This document shows positions 1 to 8,214 of a DNA stretch of 8,387 nt, piece by piece. Positions within the stretch are counted from its first letter, which is position 1. The number at the start of each line of letters is the position of its first letter. The DNA comes from CAZHLD01 sp964533185. Lineage in GTDB: Bacteria; Acidobacteriota; Terriglobia; Acidiferrales; UBA7541. The position numbers and the translations under genes were made by a program. The stretch covers positions 1 through 8,387 of the forward strand of contig CAZHLD010000093.1 of the NCBI GenBank assembly GCA_964533185.1, written 5' to 3'. Below the pieces are notes generated by a model. The model was not told the origin of the DNA. It made no database searches and saw only the letters and a program-made list of their open reading frames with translations.

Positions 1-2483
1 GCCGTGCGCAAGCGCCCGGCCATGTACATCGGCTCCACCGGCGAGATGGGCCTGCACCACCTGGTCTGGGAAGTGGTGGACAATTCCGTGGACGAAGCCC
101 TGGCCGGCTTCTGCGACGAAATCAACGTCAGCGTCCACGACGACAACAGCGTCACTGTCATTGACAACGGCCGCGGCATTCCCGTGGACATGCACGCCAC
201 CGAGAAAAAGCCCGCCGCCGAAGTGGTGATGACCGTCCTCCACGCCGGCGGCAAATTCGATAGCGACACCTACAAAGTCTCGGGCGGCCTGCACGGCGTC
301 GGCGTTTCCGTCGTCAACGCGCTTTCCGACTGGCTCGACCTCGAAATCTGGCGCGACGGCGAAGTCTGGGAGCAGTCCTACGAAGCCGGCAAGCCCAGCG
401 GTAAGATCCAAGTCACCGGCAAGACGCGCAAGACCGGCACCAAGGTCACCTTCCACCCCGACCCGAAAATTTTCGACAAGACCGACTACAGCCATGACGT
501 TCTGGCCCAACGCCTGCGCGAGCTGGCCTTTCTGAACAAGGGCCTCAAGATCACCCTTACTGACGAGCGCAACGACAAAGCCACCGAGTTCCGCTTCACC
601 GGCGGCATCGCCGAGTTCGTCAAGCACCTCAACCGCGGCAAGCAGACCCTGCACGATTCGCCCATTTACATGGAGGGTAAGCGCGACCACGTGGAAATCG
701 AGAGCGCCCTGCAGTACAACGACGGCTACACCGAAAACGTCTTCTCCTTCGCCAACACCATCAACACCGTGGACGGCGGCACGCACCTGGCCGGCTTCCG
801 CACCGGCCTTTCCCGCACCATCAACTATTACGCCAATTCGTTCGGCATGTTGAAAGAGCAGAAGGACGAAGTCTCCCTGACCGGGGACGATGTCCGCGAA
901 GGCCTCGTCGCGGTCGTCTCCGTCAAGCTCCCGCAGCCGCAGTTCGAGGGCCAGACCAAGGGTAAGCTCAATAGCGACATCAAGGGCAAAGTCGAGCAGC
1001 TGATCAACGAGCGCCTGGGCGAATATTTCGACAAGCACTCTACCGTCGCCCGCCGCATCATCGGCAAGTGCATTGACGCCGCCCGCGCCCGCGAGGCCGC
1101 GCGCAAGGCCCGCGAGCTCACCCGCCGCAAGTCCGCCATGGACAGCGGCGGCCTCCCCGGCAAGCTCGCCGATTGCCAGGAGCGCGACCCTGCGCGCTGC
1201 GAAATCTTCGTGGTCGAGGGTGAATCCGCCGGCGGTTCGGCCAAAATGGGCCGCGACCGCAAATTCCAGGCCATCCTCCCGCTCAAGGGCAAGATCCTGA
1301 ACGTCGAAAAGGCCCGCTACGACAAGATGCTGGGCCATGAAGAAATCCGCGCCATCATCACCGCGCTCGGCACCGGCATCGGCAAGGACGATTTCGACCC
1401 CGCCAAACTCCGCTACCACAAAGTGATCCTTATGACCGACGCCGACGTGGACGGCAGCCACATCCGCACCCTACTGCTCACCTTTTTCTTCCGCCACATG
1501 ACCGAGCTGATCTCGCGCGGCCACGTCTATATCGCCCAGCCGCCGCTCTACCGCATCCGGCGCGGCAAGACCGACCGCTACATCCGCGACGACCGCGAGT
1601 TCTCNNNNNNNNNNNNNNNNNNNNNNNNNNNNNNNNNNNNNNNNNNNNNNNNNNNNNNNNNNNNNNNNNNNNNNNNNNNNNNNNNNNNNNNNNNNNNNNN
1701 NNNNACCGCATCCGGCGCGGCAAGACCGACCGCTACATCCGCGACGACCGCGAGTTCTCGCGCGAAATGATGCGCCGCGCCACGGAAGACCACATCGTCA
1801 AGCCCAAAGAAGGCGGGACCCTCGAAGGCGGCGCCCTCACTACGTTCCTGCTCAATGTCCAGGAGTACGAACAGGTCGCCCTGCGGCTCACCCGCCGCCT
1901 CTGCGACGCGCAGGTCGTCGAGCTTCTGGCCAAAAGCGACCTCGATAAGAAAGCCGACTTCGAAGACAAGAAAAAACTCGAACTGCTCCTCAAGGCCATC
2001 GAAAAGGAAAAACTCAAGTTCGAGGGCACGATCGGCTACGATGAAGAACACAGCCTCCACGAGCTGGTCTTAAAGGCCGGCGCTCTCGAGCGTCGCGTCA
2101 ACTGGGCCCTGGCCGGCACCGCCGAATACAAGCGCCTGCGCTCGCTCTATCGCGCGATCGCCGAGCACGACTCCCCGCCCTTCCTGGTCACTCGCAACGG
2201 CGACAAAATCTCCAAGGAGCGCGCCCTCGACGTCCTCGCCTACGTCCTCGAAGACGCCAAAAAGGAGTTCACCATCACCCGCTTCAAGGGCCTGGGCGAA
2301 ATGAACCCCGAGCAGCTCTGGGAAACCACCATGAACGCCGAAACCCGCACGCTGCTCCAGGTCAAGCTCGAAGACCTGGTCGAGGCCGACCGCATCTTCA
2401 CCACGCTCATGGGCGAAAACGTCGAAAACCGCCGCAAATTCATCGAGGAGAACGCCCTCGACGTGGTCAACCTCGATATTTAG
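1..2483 (+). CDS. gyrB: DNA gyrase subunit B (partial at 5' end, interrupted by an artificial scaffold gap)
   Basis: ATPase subunit of DNA gyrase; with GyrA it uses ATP to introduce negative supercoils. The window opens inside the gene: the first in-frame residues AVRKRPAMYIG match the region about 17-20 residues from the start of known GyrB, so the GTG at 4 is not a start. GHKL ATPase landmarks are EVVDN (catalytic Glu codon 70-72, Mg-binding Asn 82-84), the Asp of IDNGRGIP (163-165), GLHGVGVSVVNALS, and the QTK loop (952-960). The Toprim domain has VEGESAGG (catalytic Glu 1216-1218), PLKGKILNVEKAR and the DADVDGSH metal site (1438-1452). The tail FKGLGEMNPEQLWETTM is gyrase-like. Between the Toprim core and this tail lies an insert of about 150 residues, as in Gram-negative-type GyrB. 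Removing the 100 N and one copy of the flanking 55-base repeat (155 bases) restores one frame of 775 residues reading DREFS-REMMRR. The sequence just after the gap, read in the upstream frame, is nonsense. Stop TAG is at 2481-2483. Confidence 0.96.
1550..1604 (+). repeat. 55-base assembly overlap, left copy (duplicate at 1705-1759)
   Basis: This is an exact direct repeat of 1705-1759, separated from it only by N. Both copies encode part of the same GyrB stretch (RIRRGKTDRYIRDDREF), in different frames relative to position 1. A length of 55 equals a k-mer size commonly used by de Bruijn assemblers, so this reads as a contig-end overlap rather than a biological duplication. Confidence 0.93.
1605..1704. 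other. 100-N scaffold gap inside gyrB, probably of zero true length
   Basis: Exactly 100 undetermined bases lie inside the GyrB Toprim/insert region. The 55 bases before the gap (1550-1604) and the 55 after it (1705-1759) are identical, and each copy runs right up to the gap. Collapsing the gap and one copy restores the gyrB frame, so the two contigs almost certainly overlap and no sequence is missing. Confidence 0.95.
1705..1759 (+). repeat. 55-base assembly overlap, right copy (duplicate of 1550-1604)
   Basis: Identical to 1550-1604. The right-hand contig starts exactly at its first base, and gyrB continues from it in the frame of codons at positions divisible by three, through REMMRRATEDH to the stop at 2481-2483. 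Confidence 0.93.
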
Positions 2484-2489
2484 CCGTAG

Positions 2490-2514
2490 CGCAGGCGTCT
2501 CGCCGGCGATTTTT
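2490..2514 (+). terminator. Probable intrinsic terminator after gyrB
   Basis: A GC-rich hairpin begins seven bases after the gyrB stop: CGCAGGCG (2490-2497), loop TCT, CGCCGGCG (2501-2508), with one A/G mismatch. It is followed by ATTTTTGTT, giving five consecutive T from 2510. This is the usual form of a rho-independent terminator. The hairpin starts with GTAGCGC, as in the dispersed repeats at 6471 and 6932, so a repeat may have been recruited as a terminator. Confidence 0.6.
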
Positions 2515-2522
2515 GTTGTAGG

Positions 2523-2540
2523 GGCACGCTATGGCGTGCC
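2523..2540. repeat. Dispersed palindrome GGCACGC-TATG-GCGTGCC
   Basis: A perfect 7-base stem with a 4-base loop in the gyrB-gyrA spacer. The same stem arms, with loop CGCA, recur at 7002-7019 in the spacer between the VOC and VWFA genes. The context GTAGGGGCACGC is familiar from intergenic repeats in acidobacterial genomes (from memory, not searched). There is no T-run, so it is not called a terminator. Confidence 0.7.
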
Positions 2541-2568
2541 CGTTTGTGGTGGGGGTATCCCGCCAGAG

Positions 2569-2606
2569 AGCAGATGTCATTCCAGCGAAGCGAGGAATCT
2601 GCTTTT
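2569..2606. repeat. Dispersed intergenic element bounded by AGCAGAT / ATCTGCT
   Basis: The outer arms AGCAGAT (2569-2575) and ATCTGCT (2597-2603) are perfect inverted repeats. Inside, TTCC can pair with GGAA around the loop AGCGAAGCGA, leaving a bulge of a few bases on the left arm. The core GTCATTCCAGCGAAGCGAGG closely resembles a very common intergenic repeat of acidobacterial and other environmental genomes (from memory). It is read through by an open frame starting at GTG 2536, which argues that this upstream part is not coding. Confidence 0.6.
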
Positions 2607-2643
2607 GCGGACAACGCATGACGACAACGGCATACGATCAACC

Positions 2644-2913
2644 GTGCTCTACCAACTGACCTGGAAAACGCTGCCCGGGTTGCGGGGGCTGGCATGTTCG
2701 GACTTTGCCGCAACGCCGACCGCGGCGCCGGATACGGAGCGCGGCGTGGCGCTTGAGTTTTCGACCGACGCCGAGCGCGACGCCTTTCTCCGCCGCCTGG
2801 AAGACGCCTTCGCCGCGCAGCGTTTTTCAAACAATGCCGCCGCCTTCGAAGCCGTCAAGGCCCGTGCGCTCGACTGGGCGGGAAACAAAGACGTGAAAGG
2901 GTTTCACTGGTAG
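2644..2913 (+). CDS. Small hypothetical protein, 89 aa, in the gyrB-gyrA spacer
   Basis: I do not recognise this family. GTG at 2644 is the first start codon clear of the dispersed element upstream; the same frame is open back to GTG 2536, but that part translates repeat DNA. The product starts VLYQLTWKTLPGLRG and ends in a charged, probably helical stretch containing STDAERDAFLRRLEDAF and the terminus KDVKGFHW. There is no signal peptide or membrane segment. Codons in the second half (GCC, CGC, GAC, CTC) match the gyrase genes, which favours real coding. Against it, no clear ribosome binding site precedes GTG 2644, and an ATG at 2618 opens only a 13-codon frame. The stop lies three bases before the HicB-like start, so the two may be cotranscribed. 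It could be a remnant of a longer gene. Confidence 0.45.
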   Translation: MLYQLTWKTLPGLRGLACSDFAATPTAAPDTERGVALEFSTDAERDAFLRRLEDAFAAQRFSNNAAAFEAVKARALDWAGNKDVKGFHW

Positions 2914-2916
2914 CGT

Positions 2917-3111
2917 ATGAACAAAAGATATTCGGTGTGCATAACGAAGGAACGCAACTGGTACATTGCCCGCTGCTCCGAGCCCGAGGTGACCTCGCAA
3001 GGGAAGACTCCTCGCGCCGCGCGTGCAAACCTGCGCGAGGCCGTTGAGCTGTACTTGGAAACGTGGGGCGCCAACACAATGGAAAACGGATCACGGACGA
3101 CGGACAACTGA
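2917..3111 (+). CDS. HicB-like antitoxin-family protein, 64 aa, no partner toxin
   Basis: The product begins MNKRYSVCITKERNWYIARC and continues with SQGKTPRAARANLREAVELYLE. This is the pattern of the HicB / UPF0150 fold: a beta strand, a W-Y-[VI]-A-x-C strand, the SQGKT turn, and an amphipathic helix ending in ELYLE. Such proteins are usually antitoxins of HicA mRNA-cleaving toxins, with a partially degenerate RNase-H-like fold. No HicA-like ORF (about 60-80 residues with a GSH motif) is visible on either side. The last residues ENGSRTTDN are encoded by the ACTGACAAC-type repeat, which also supplies the TGA stop, so the native C-terminus may have been replaced. There is no DNA-binding domain at this length. 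A purine-rich AAAGGG lies about 15 bases upstream of the ATG, a weak ribosome binding site. Confidence 0.72.
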   Translation: MNKRYSVCITKERNWYIARCSEPEVTSQGKTPRAARANLREAVELYLETWGANTMENGSRTTDN

Positions 3112-3133
3112 AACCTGGTAACTGACAACTGAG
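3094..3133 (+). repeat. ACTGACAAC-type short repeat tract upstream of gyrA
   Basis: Related short units follow one another: GGACGACGGACAACTG, then AACTGACAACTGAGG. CGGACAACTG (3101-3110) recurs exactly at 7072-7081, and ACTGACAAC (3121-3129) at 7064-7072. Tracts like this are familiar in acidobacterial spacers (from memory). Here the tract encodes the end and stop of the HicB-like gene and merges with the gyrA ribosome binding site. Confidence 0.6.
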
Positions 3134-3134
3134 G
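3131..3134 (+). promoter_or_regulatory. Ribosome binding site of gyrA (GAGG)
   Basis: GAGG lies seven bases before the gyrA ATG and fixes that start. It is directly joined to the ACTGACAACT repeat unit. Confidence 0.65.
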
Positions 3135-3141
3135 ACCTGCA

Positions 3142-5685
<2,544 letters not shown>

Positions 5686-6372
5686 TTGAAGAAGATGGGG
5701 AACCCAAACCAGGATTTGCAGGCGCAAGCTGCAATCGTTGACTTGAATCATGCACTTTTGTGCATCGGTGAAGTCGAGGTGGAACTCCTACGGATTGGGC
5801 GGGAGGAATGCGACTTGCTTCGACGGGAGACGCAACTCTCGGCTGTCGTACTTTTGCTGCTGCGGTGCACTTCCCTGTATCGGTCCATGGTGTCGCTGGT
5901 GCGGTCTGAGGAGCTGGATGCGTTCGATGCAATCCATCGGGCGTTGCTAGAGGCGTGGCTCCTTGCCTTCGAGCTTAGGCTACTGGATAACCGGGGAGCG
6001 GTGGGAAGGTGGCTCGCTCGGGTTCGGGATGCGTGGTCAGCGGACATCCCCGGGTTGGAGCGAAACGCTAGGAATCGAGGCCACAATGCACCAAACCTTG
6101 GCAGAGACTACGGAGTGTTAAGCGAGCTGGCACACCCGACGCGCAATGCAGCTGAAAACTCTGCCGCACTGGTTGTCAGACGCAGGGGTGCTCTCGAAGA
6201 CGAAGAGCACATTCTCGAAGCGGTGCGACTCGCTCGTCTTGCATTGACAAACCTGCTCTACCGTATCATTTGGCTAATGCTCGACCGGAACCACGACCTG
6301 CTGCCTATGCCCGCTAATGAGGCTAGAATGATGAACGCAGTCGGATTTGCCGATAACTACCCAACCGTTTAG
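5686..6372 (+). CDS. Uncharacterised, mostly helical protein directly downstream of gyrA
   Basis: I do not recognise this gene with confidence. It can start at TTG 5686, the first codon after the gyrA stop (228 aa, AAGGAAGAAG about 11 bases upstream), or at ATG 5695 (225 aa). The product is predicted mainly helical and soluble, with a leucine-rich segment LSAVVLLLLRC (51-61). RALLEAW (85-91) followed by LSELAHPTRN (145-154) resembles helical domains such as DUF5677, where a similar Leu-Ser-x-x-His-Pro stretch occurs; this is a weak, motif-level resemblance. No RNase-type HEPN motif (Arg, 4-6 residues, His) is seen at that His. Codons such as CTA, TTA, CGA, GTA and AGG are common here and nearly absent from gyrA, pointing to later acquisition. 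The start abutting the gyrA stop would allow translational coupling. A defence or abortive-infection role is only a guess. Confidence 0.72.
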   Translation: MKKMGNPNQDLQAQAAIVDLNHALLCIGEVEVELLRIGREECDLLRRETQLSAVVLLLLRCTSLYRSMVSLVRSEELDAFDAIHRALLEAWLLAFELRLLDNRGAVGRWLARVRDAWSADIPGLERNARNRGHNAPNLGRDYGVLSELAHPTRNAAENSAALVVRRRGALEDEEHILEAVRLARLALTNLLYRIIWLMLDRNHDLLPMPANEARMMNAVGFADNYPTV

Positions 6373-6470
6373 GTCACGGCAGAACCAACATCCACTCAGA
6401 ATCTGATTGACAAGCCCCACTGGGTGCTGTGAAAACCCCGGTCCGTGTTCCATGTAGCGGCCAGTCGGCG

Positions 6471-6511
6471 GTAGCGCCGGCATCTGCGCAGCGACACGAC
6501 ATATCGCGCCC
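6471..6511 (+). repeat. GTAGCGCCGG dispersed repeat, copy upstream of the VOC gene
   Basis: GTAGCGCCGG followed at once by CATCTGC, then a diverged part ending near GCGCCC. It aligns with 6932-6986, which has an extra 13-base segment (GTCGCAGACCCGG) forming a hairpin arm between the two blocks. The two copies flank the VOC gene in direct orientation. Confidence 0.6.
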
Positions 6512-6571
6512 TACGACAACCCCGTTACCCGCTCCTCAAGCACTGTATTTGCGCTATCATGCCAATCACCT

Positions 6572-6576
6572 GGAGG
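6572..6576 (+). promoter_or_regulatory. Ribosome binding site GGAGG of the VOC gene
   Basis: A perfect GGAGG five bases before ATG 6582. It decides the start: the longer frame from GTG 6429 lacks such a site and reads through repeat sequence. Confidence 0.85.
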
Positions 6577-6581
6577 ACACC

Positions 6582-6935
6582 ATGCCCCCCAAGCTCGCTT
6601 ACGCCATCGTTTTCGTCGCCGACATGCAGAGAGCCATCCGTTTCTATCGCGACACGCTCGGCCTCAGACTCAAATTCGATTCGCCGGAATGGACGGAATT
6701 TATCACCGGTGAAACGATCCTCGCCCTCCACCTGGCCTCAGCGAAAAATCCCGCTGGCAAAGTGGAAATCGGCTTTCAGGTCCCCGACATTCATGTCTTC
6801 CACAACGAAATGACGGGCAAGGGCGTGAAGTTTCCCATGCCGCCGACCCGGCAGGACTTCGGCGGCGAGCTCGCCCAGTTTCTCGACTCCGAAGGCACCG
6901 CCGTCAGCGTTTCCGGCCCCCTGTCCCCAATGTAG
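6582..6935 (+). CDS. VOC-family (glyoxalase / bleomycin-resistance fold) protein, 117 aa
   Basis: A single-domain vicinal-oxygen-chelate protein, expected to act in the cytoplasm, probably as a dimer. The first beta-alpha-beta-beta-beta module shows AYAIVFVADMQRAIRFYRDT and LGLRLKF (residues 6-32), the standard strand plus helix with R-x-FY; W37 to L51 form the next strands. The second module begins at VEIGFQVPDI (61-70), followed by a helix and FGGELAQFLDSEGTAVSVSG. Length fits one VOC unit. By motif alignment to glyoxalase I, the four usual metal positions are Tyr7, His50, Glu62 and Ser109, so at least the first and last ligands are absent. A metal-free binding role, as in bleomycin-resistance proteins, or altered chemistry is possible. 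Substrate unknown. A GGAGG site lies five bases upstream, and the TAG stop is part of a dispersed repeat. It is convergent with the VWFA-like gene and probably monocistronic. Confidence 0.88.
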   Translation: MPPKLAYAIVFVADMQRAIRFYRDTLGLRLKFDSPEWTEFITGETILALHLASAKNPAGKVEIGFQVPDIHVFHNEMTGKGVKFPMPPTRQDFGGELAQFLDSEGTAVSVSGPLSPM

Positions 6936-6986
6936 CGCCGGGTCGCAGACCCGGCATCTGCTGTCGGAACGCAGCATTTTGCGCCC
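6932..6986 (+). repeat. GTAGCGCCGG dispersed repeat with hairpin, copy at the VOC stop codon
   Basis: The TAG stop of the VOC gene (6933-6935) lies within the first bases of this repeat. It contains a perfect hairpin, GCCGGGT (6937-6943), loop CGCAG, ACCCGGC (6949-6955), then CATCTGC and a diverged tail ending in GCGCCCG. No T-run follows the hairpin, so termination is possible but not shown. Confidence 0.62.
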
Positions 6987-7001
6987 GTCCTGGGTCGCAA
7001 G

Positions 7002-7019
7002 GGCACGCCGCAGCGTGCC
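7002..7019. repeat. Dispersed palindrome GGCACGC-CGCA-GCGTGCC
   Basis: A perfect 7-base stem with a 4-base loop and the same arms as 2523-2540. It lies between the convergent VOC and VWFA genes, where a symmetrical hairpin could affect transcripts from both sides. No T-run is seen on either strand. Confidence 0.7.
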
Positions 7020-7063
7020 GGCCTTGCGTTCTATGTGGTGATCCGTTTCCGGGTTTTCTGTGG

Positions 7064-7081
7064 ACTGACAACGGACAACTG
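7064..7081 (+). repeat. ACTGACAAC-type short repeat, second site
   Basis: ACTGACAAC joined to CGGACAACTG. Both units also occur at 3101-3129 upstream of gyrA. This copy lies eight bases beyond the stop codon of the minus-strand VWFA-like gene. Confidence 0.55.
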
Positions 7082-7089
7082 TCGGCTGA

Positions 7090-8214
7090 CTACTTCAGTT
7101 CTCCCGGCAGATAATACCCGGGCCGCGACTTCACATTCAGCCCCTTGCGATCCACCTCGACCTTGATCTCGTGGTATCCCTCCGGCGACGTCCCGGTCGG
7201 CCGGTAACTCAGCACGTACTGCGCGTTCAGCTCGTTGCCGACCTGCTCGATCGCGTTTTCGATGGTTCGTTCGCGGAAGGTCGGGAAATTCGTTCCGCCG
7301 GTGGCCGCGGCCGACAGTTCCAGCGCCGTCTCCCCCGCGGCATTCGAGGCCGTTTTCACCAGCAATGCCACCGCCGCTAGCAGGTCAATGTTCCCGTAGC
7401 GCTGCTTCTCGGTGGTCGGAGTCTGCACCGTGCCGGGCATGGGCGGCAGGCCAAACGTCCCGGGCGGTGTCGGCTGGATGGGCTCGTACTGCTTCGGCGG
7501 AGCCTTCAGTTGCGCCGCCAACTCCGAAAGCGCCACGGAGTAGATCGTAATGTTTTCGAGCTGCGCCTCACGCAGCACTTCGCCCAGCCTGATCTCGCTG
7601 CCTGTGTCCACCGCCTCCGACGTCACGATGATCACTCGCCGCCGGTTCGCCGGCCGCTCCTTCAACTGACCGATGGCCACGGACATCGCGTCGTAGAGCC
7701 GCGCCCCGCTCATTCCCATCGGCAGCGTTTCGATGGCCTTCTCGATCTGGTCCAGGTTGGCCGTGAACGGCAGCAGCGGCCGGATCGCGTCGTCAAACCC
7801 GATCACGCTGGCCTCGCCCGTCTGCGCCACCACGCTCTGGCTGTAGAGGATCCCCGCCTTGCGCACCGCCGGCAGCAGGCCTTGGATCCGTGAGCTGGTC
7901 TCAAACACCAGCGCAATCGAGAGCTTCTCCCCGCCCATGGAGAAACCTTCGATCTTTTGCTCCACCCCGTTGTCGTAGACGCGGAAGTCGCCCTGCGTCA
8001 GCTCCAGCGACAGGTCGCCCTTGTCGTTGCGTACCGTCACCGGCACATTCACCAGGTTCACGCGCACCCGGATCGGTTTATGCTGCGGCTGCTGGATCGC
8101 GGCGCCCGGCTTCGGCGGCAGCGGGCCCGGAGGTGCCTGCGCGCGCGCCGTGCCCGCTCCTGCGAGCGCCGCAACGGCGACAATCGCAAAGGTCAACGCT
8201 TTCGCTTTCCGCAT
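7090..8214 (-). CDS. Secreted VWFA-related protein of acidobacterial type, degenerate metal site, 374 aa
   Basis: Resembles the acidobacterial VWFA-related domain family (TIGR03436), whose function is unknown. The start MRKAKALTFAIVAVAALAGAGTARA-QA is a signal peptide with a likely cleavage after residue 25, so the protein is exported. A Pro-rich stretch (28-47) leads into VRVNLVNVPVTVRNDKGD (50-67) and LTQGDFRVYDNGVEQKIEGF (72-91), the strands that usually precede the VWA domain in this family. The VWA domain spans about 98-235. A Pro-rich loop (238-268) interrupts the region before the typical end NAQYVLSYRPTG and VKSRPGYYLPGE. All three metal-binding loops are altered: DxSxS is ETSSR (105-109), the Thr before LYDA is Ala171, and the expected Asp after the VIIVT strand is Ser199. 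The start is set by the signal peptide; the upstream site is only a G-rich run. The gene is convergent with the VOC gene. Confidence 0.9.
   Translation of the reverse strand: MRKAKALTFAIVAVAALAGAGTARAQAPPGPLPPKPGAAIQQPQHKPIRVRVNLVNVPVTVRNDKGDLSLELTQGDFRVYDNGVEQKIEGFSMGGEKLSIALVFETSSRIQGLLPAVRKAGILYSQSVVAQTGEASVIGFDDAIRPLLPFTANLDQIEKAIETLPMGMSGARLYDAMSVAIGQLKERPANRRRVIIVTSEAVDTGSEIRLGEVLREAQLENITIYSVALSELAAQLKAPPKQYEPIQPTPPGTFGLPPMPGTVQTPTTEKQRYGNIDLLAAVALLVKTASNAAGETALELSAAATGGTNFPTFRERTIENAIEQVGNELNAQYVLSYRPTGTSPEGYHEIKVEVDRKGLNVKSRPGYYLPGELK

Larger units (their letters stand above)
6373..6581. other. Spacer with dispersed repeat and upstream region of the VOC gene
   Basis: There is no supported gene here. 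An open frame from GTG 6429 runs into the VOC gene, but its upstream codons translate repeat DNA. The spacer holds a hairpin (6464-6481: GTCGGCG, loop GTAG, CGCCGGC with one G-T pair) and a dispersed repeat at 6471-6511. TATCAT at 6555-6560 could be a -10 element for the VOC gene, but I see no convincing -35 at the right distance. Confidence 0.5.

Noticed and set aside
1550..1759. The 55-base direct repeat as a target-site duplication or internal gene duplication
   Set aside because: Both copies end exactly at the N gap, and collapsing them restores GyrB, which points to an assembly overlap.
4..1770. A gyrB frame starting at GTG 4 and ending after the gap at 1770
   Set aside because: The window begins inside gyrB, so GTG 4 is an internal Val. 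The residues after the gap are out of frame because the gap and duplicated 55 bases shift the reading.
2536..2643. N-terminal extension of the small ORF back to GTG 2536
   Set aside because: This part translates a palindrome and a dispersed repeat, and no ribosome binding site is present.
5686..6372. Calling the gene after gyrA a HEPN ribonuclease or abortive-infection gene
   Set aside because: The fold may be helical, but the Arg-(4-6 residues)-His motif was not found at the conserved His, so the function is left open.
6429..6581. N-terminal extension of the VOC protein to GTG 6429
   Set aside because: GGAGG five bases before ATG 6582 and the family's usual start fix the gene there; the upstream codons lie in repeat sequence.
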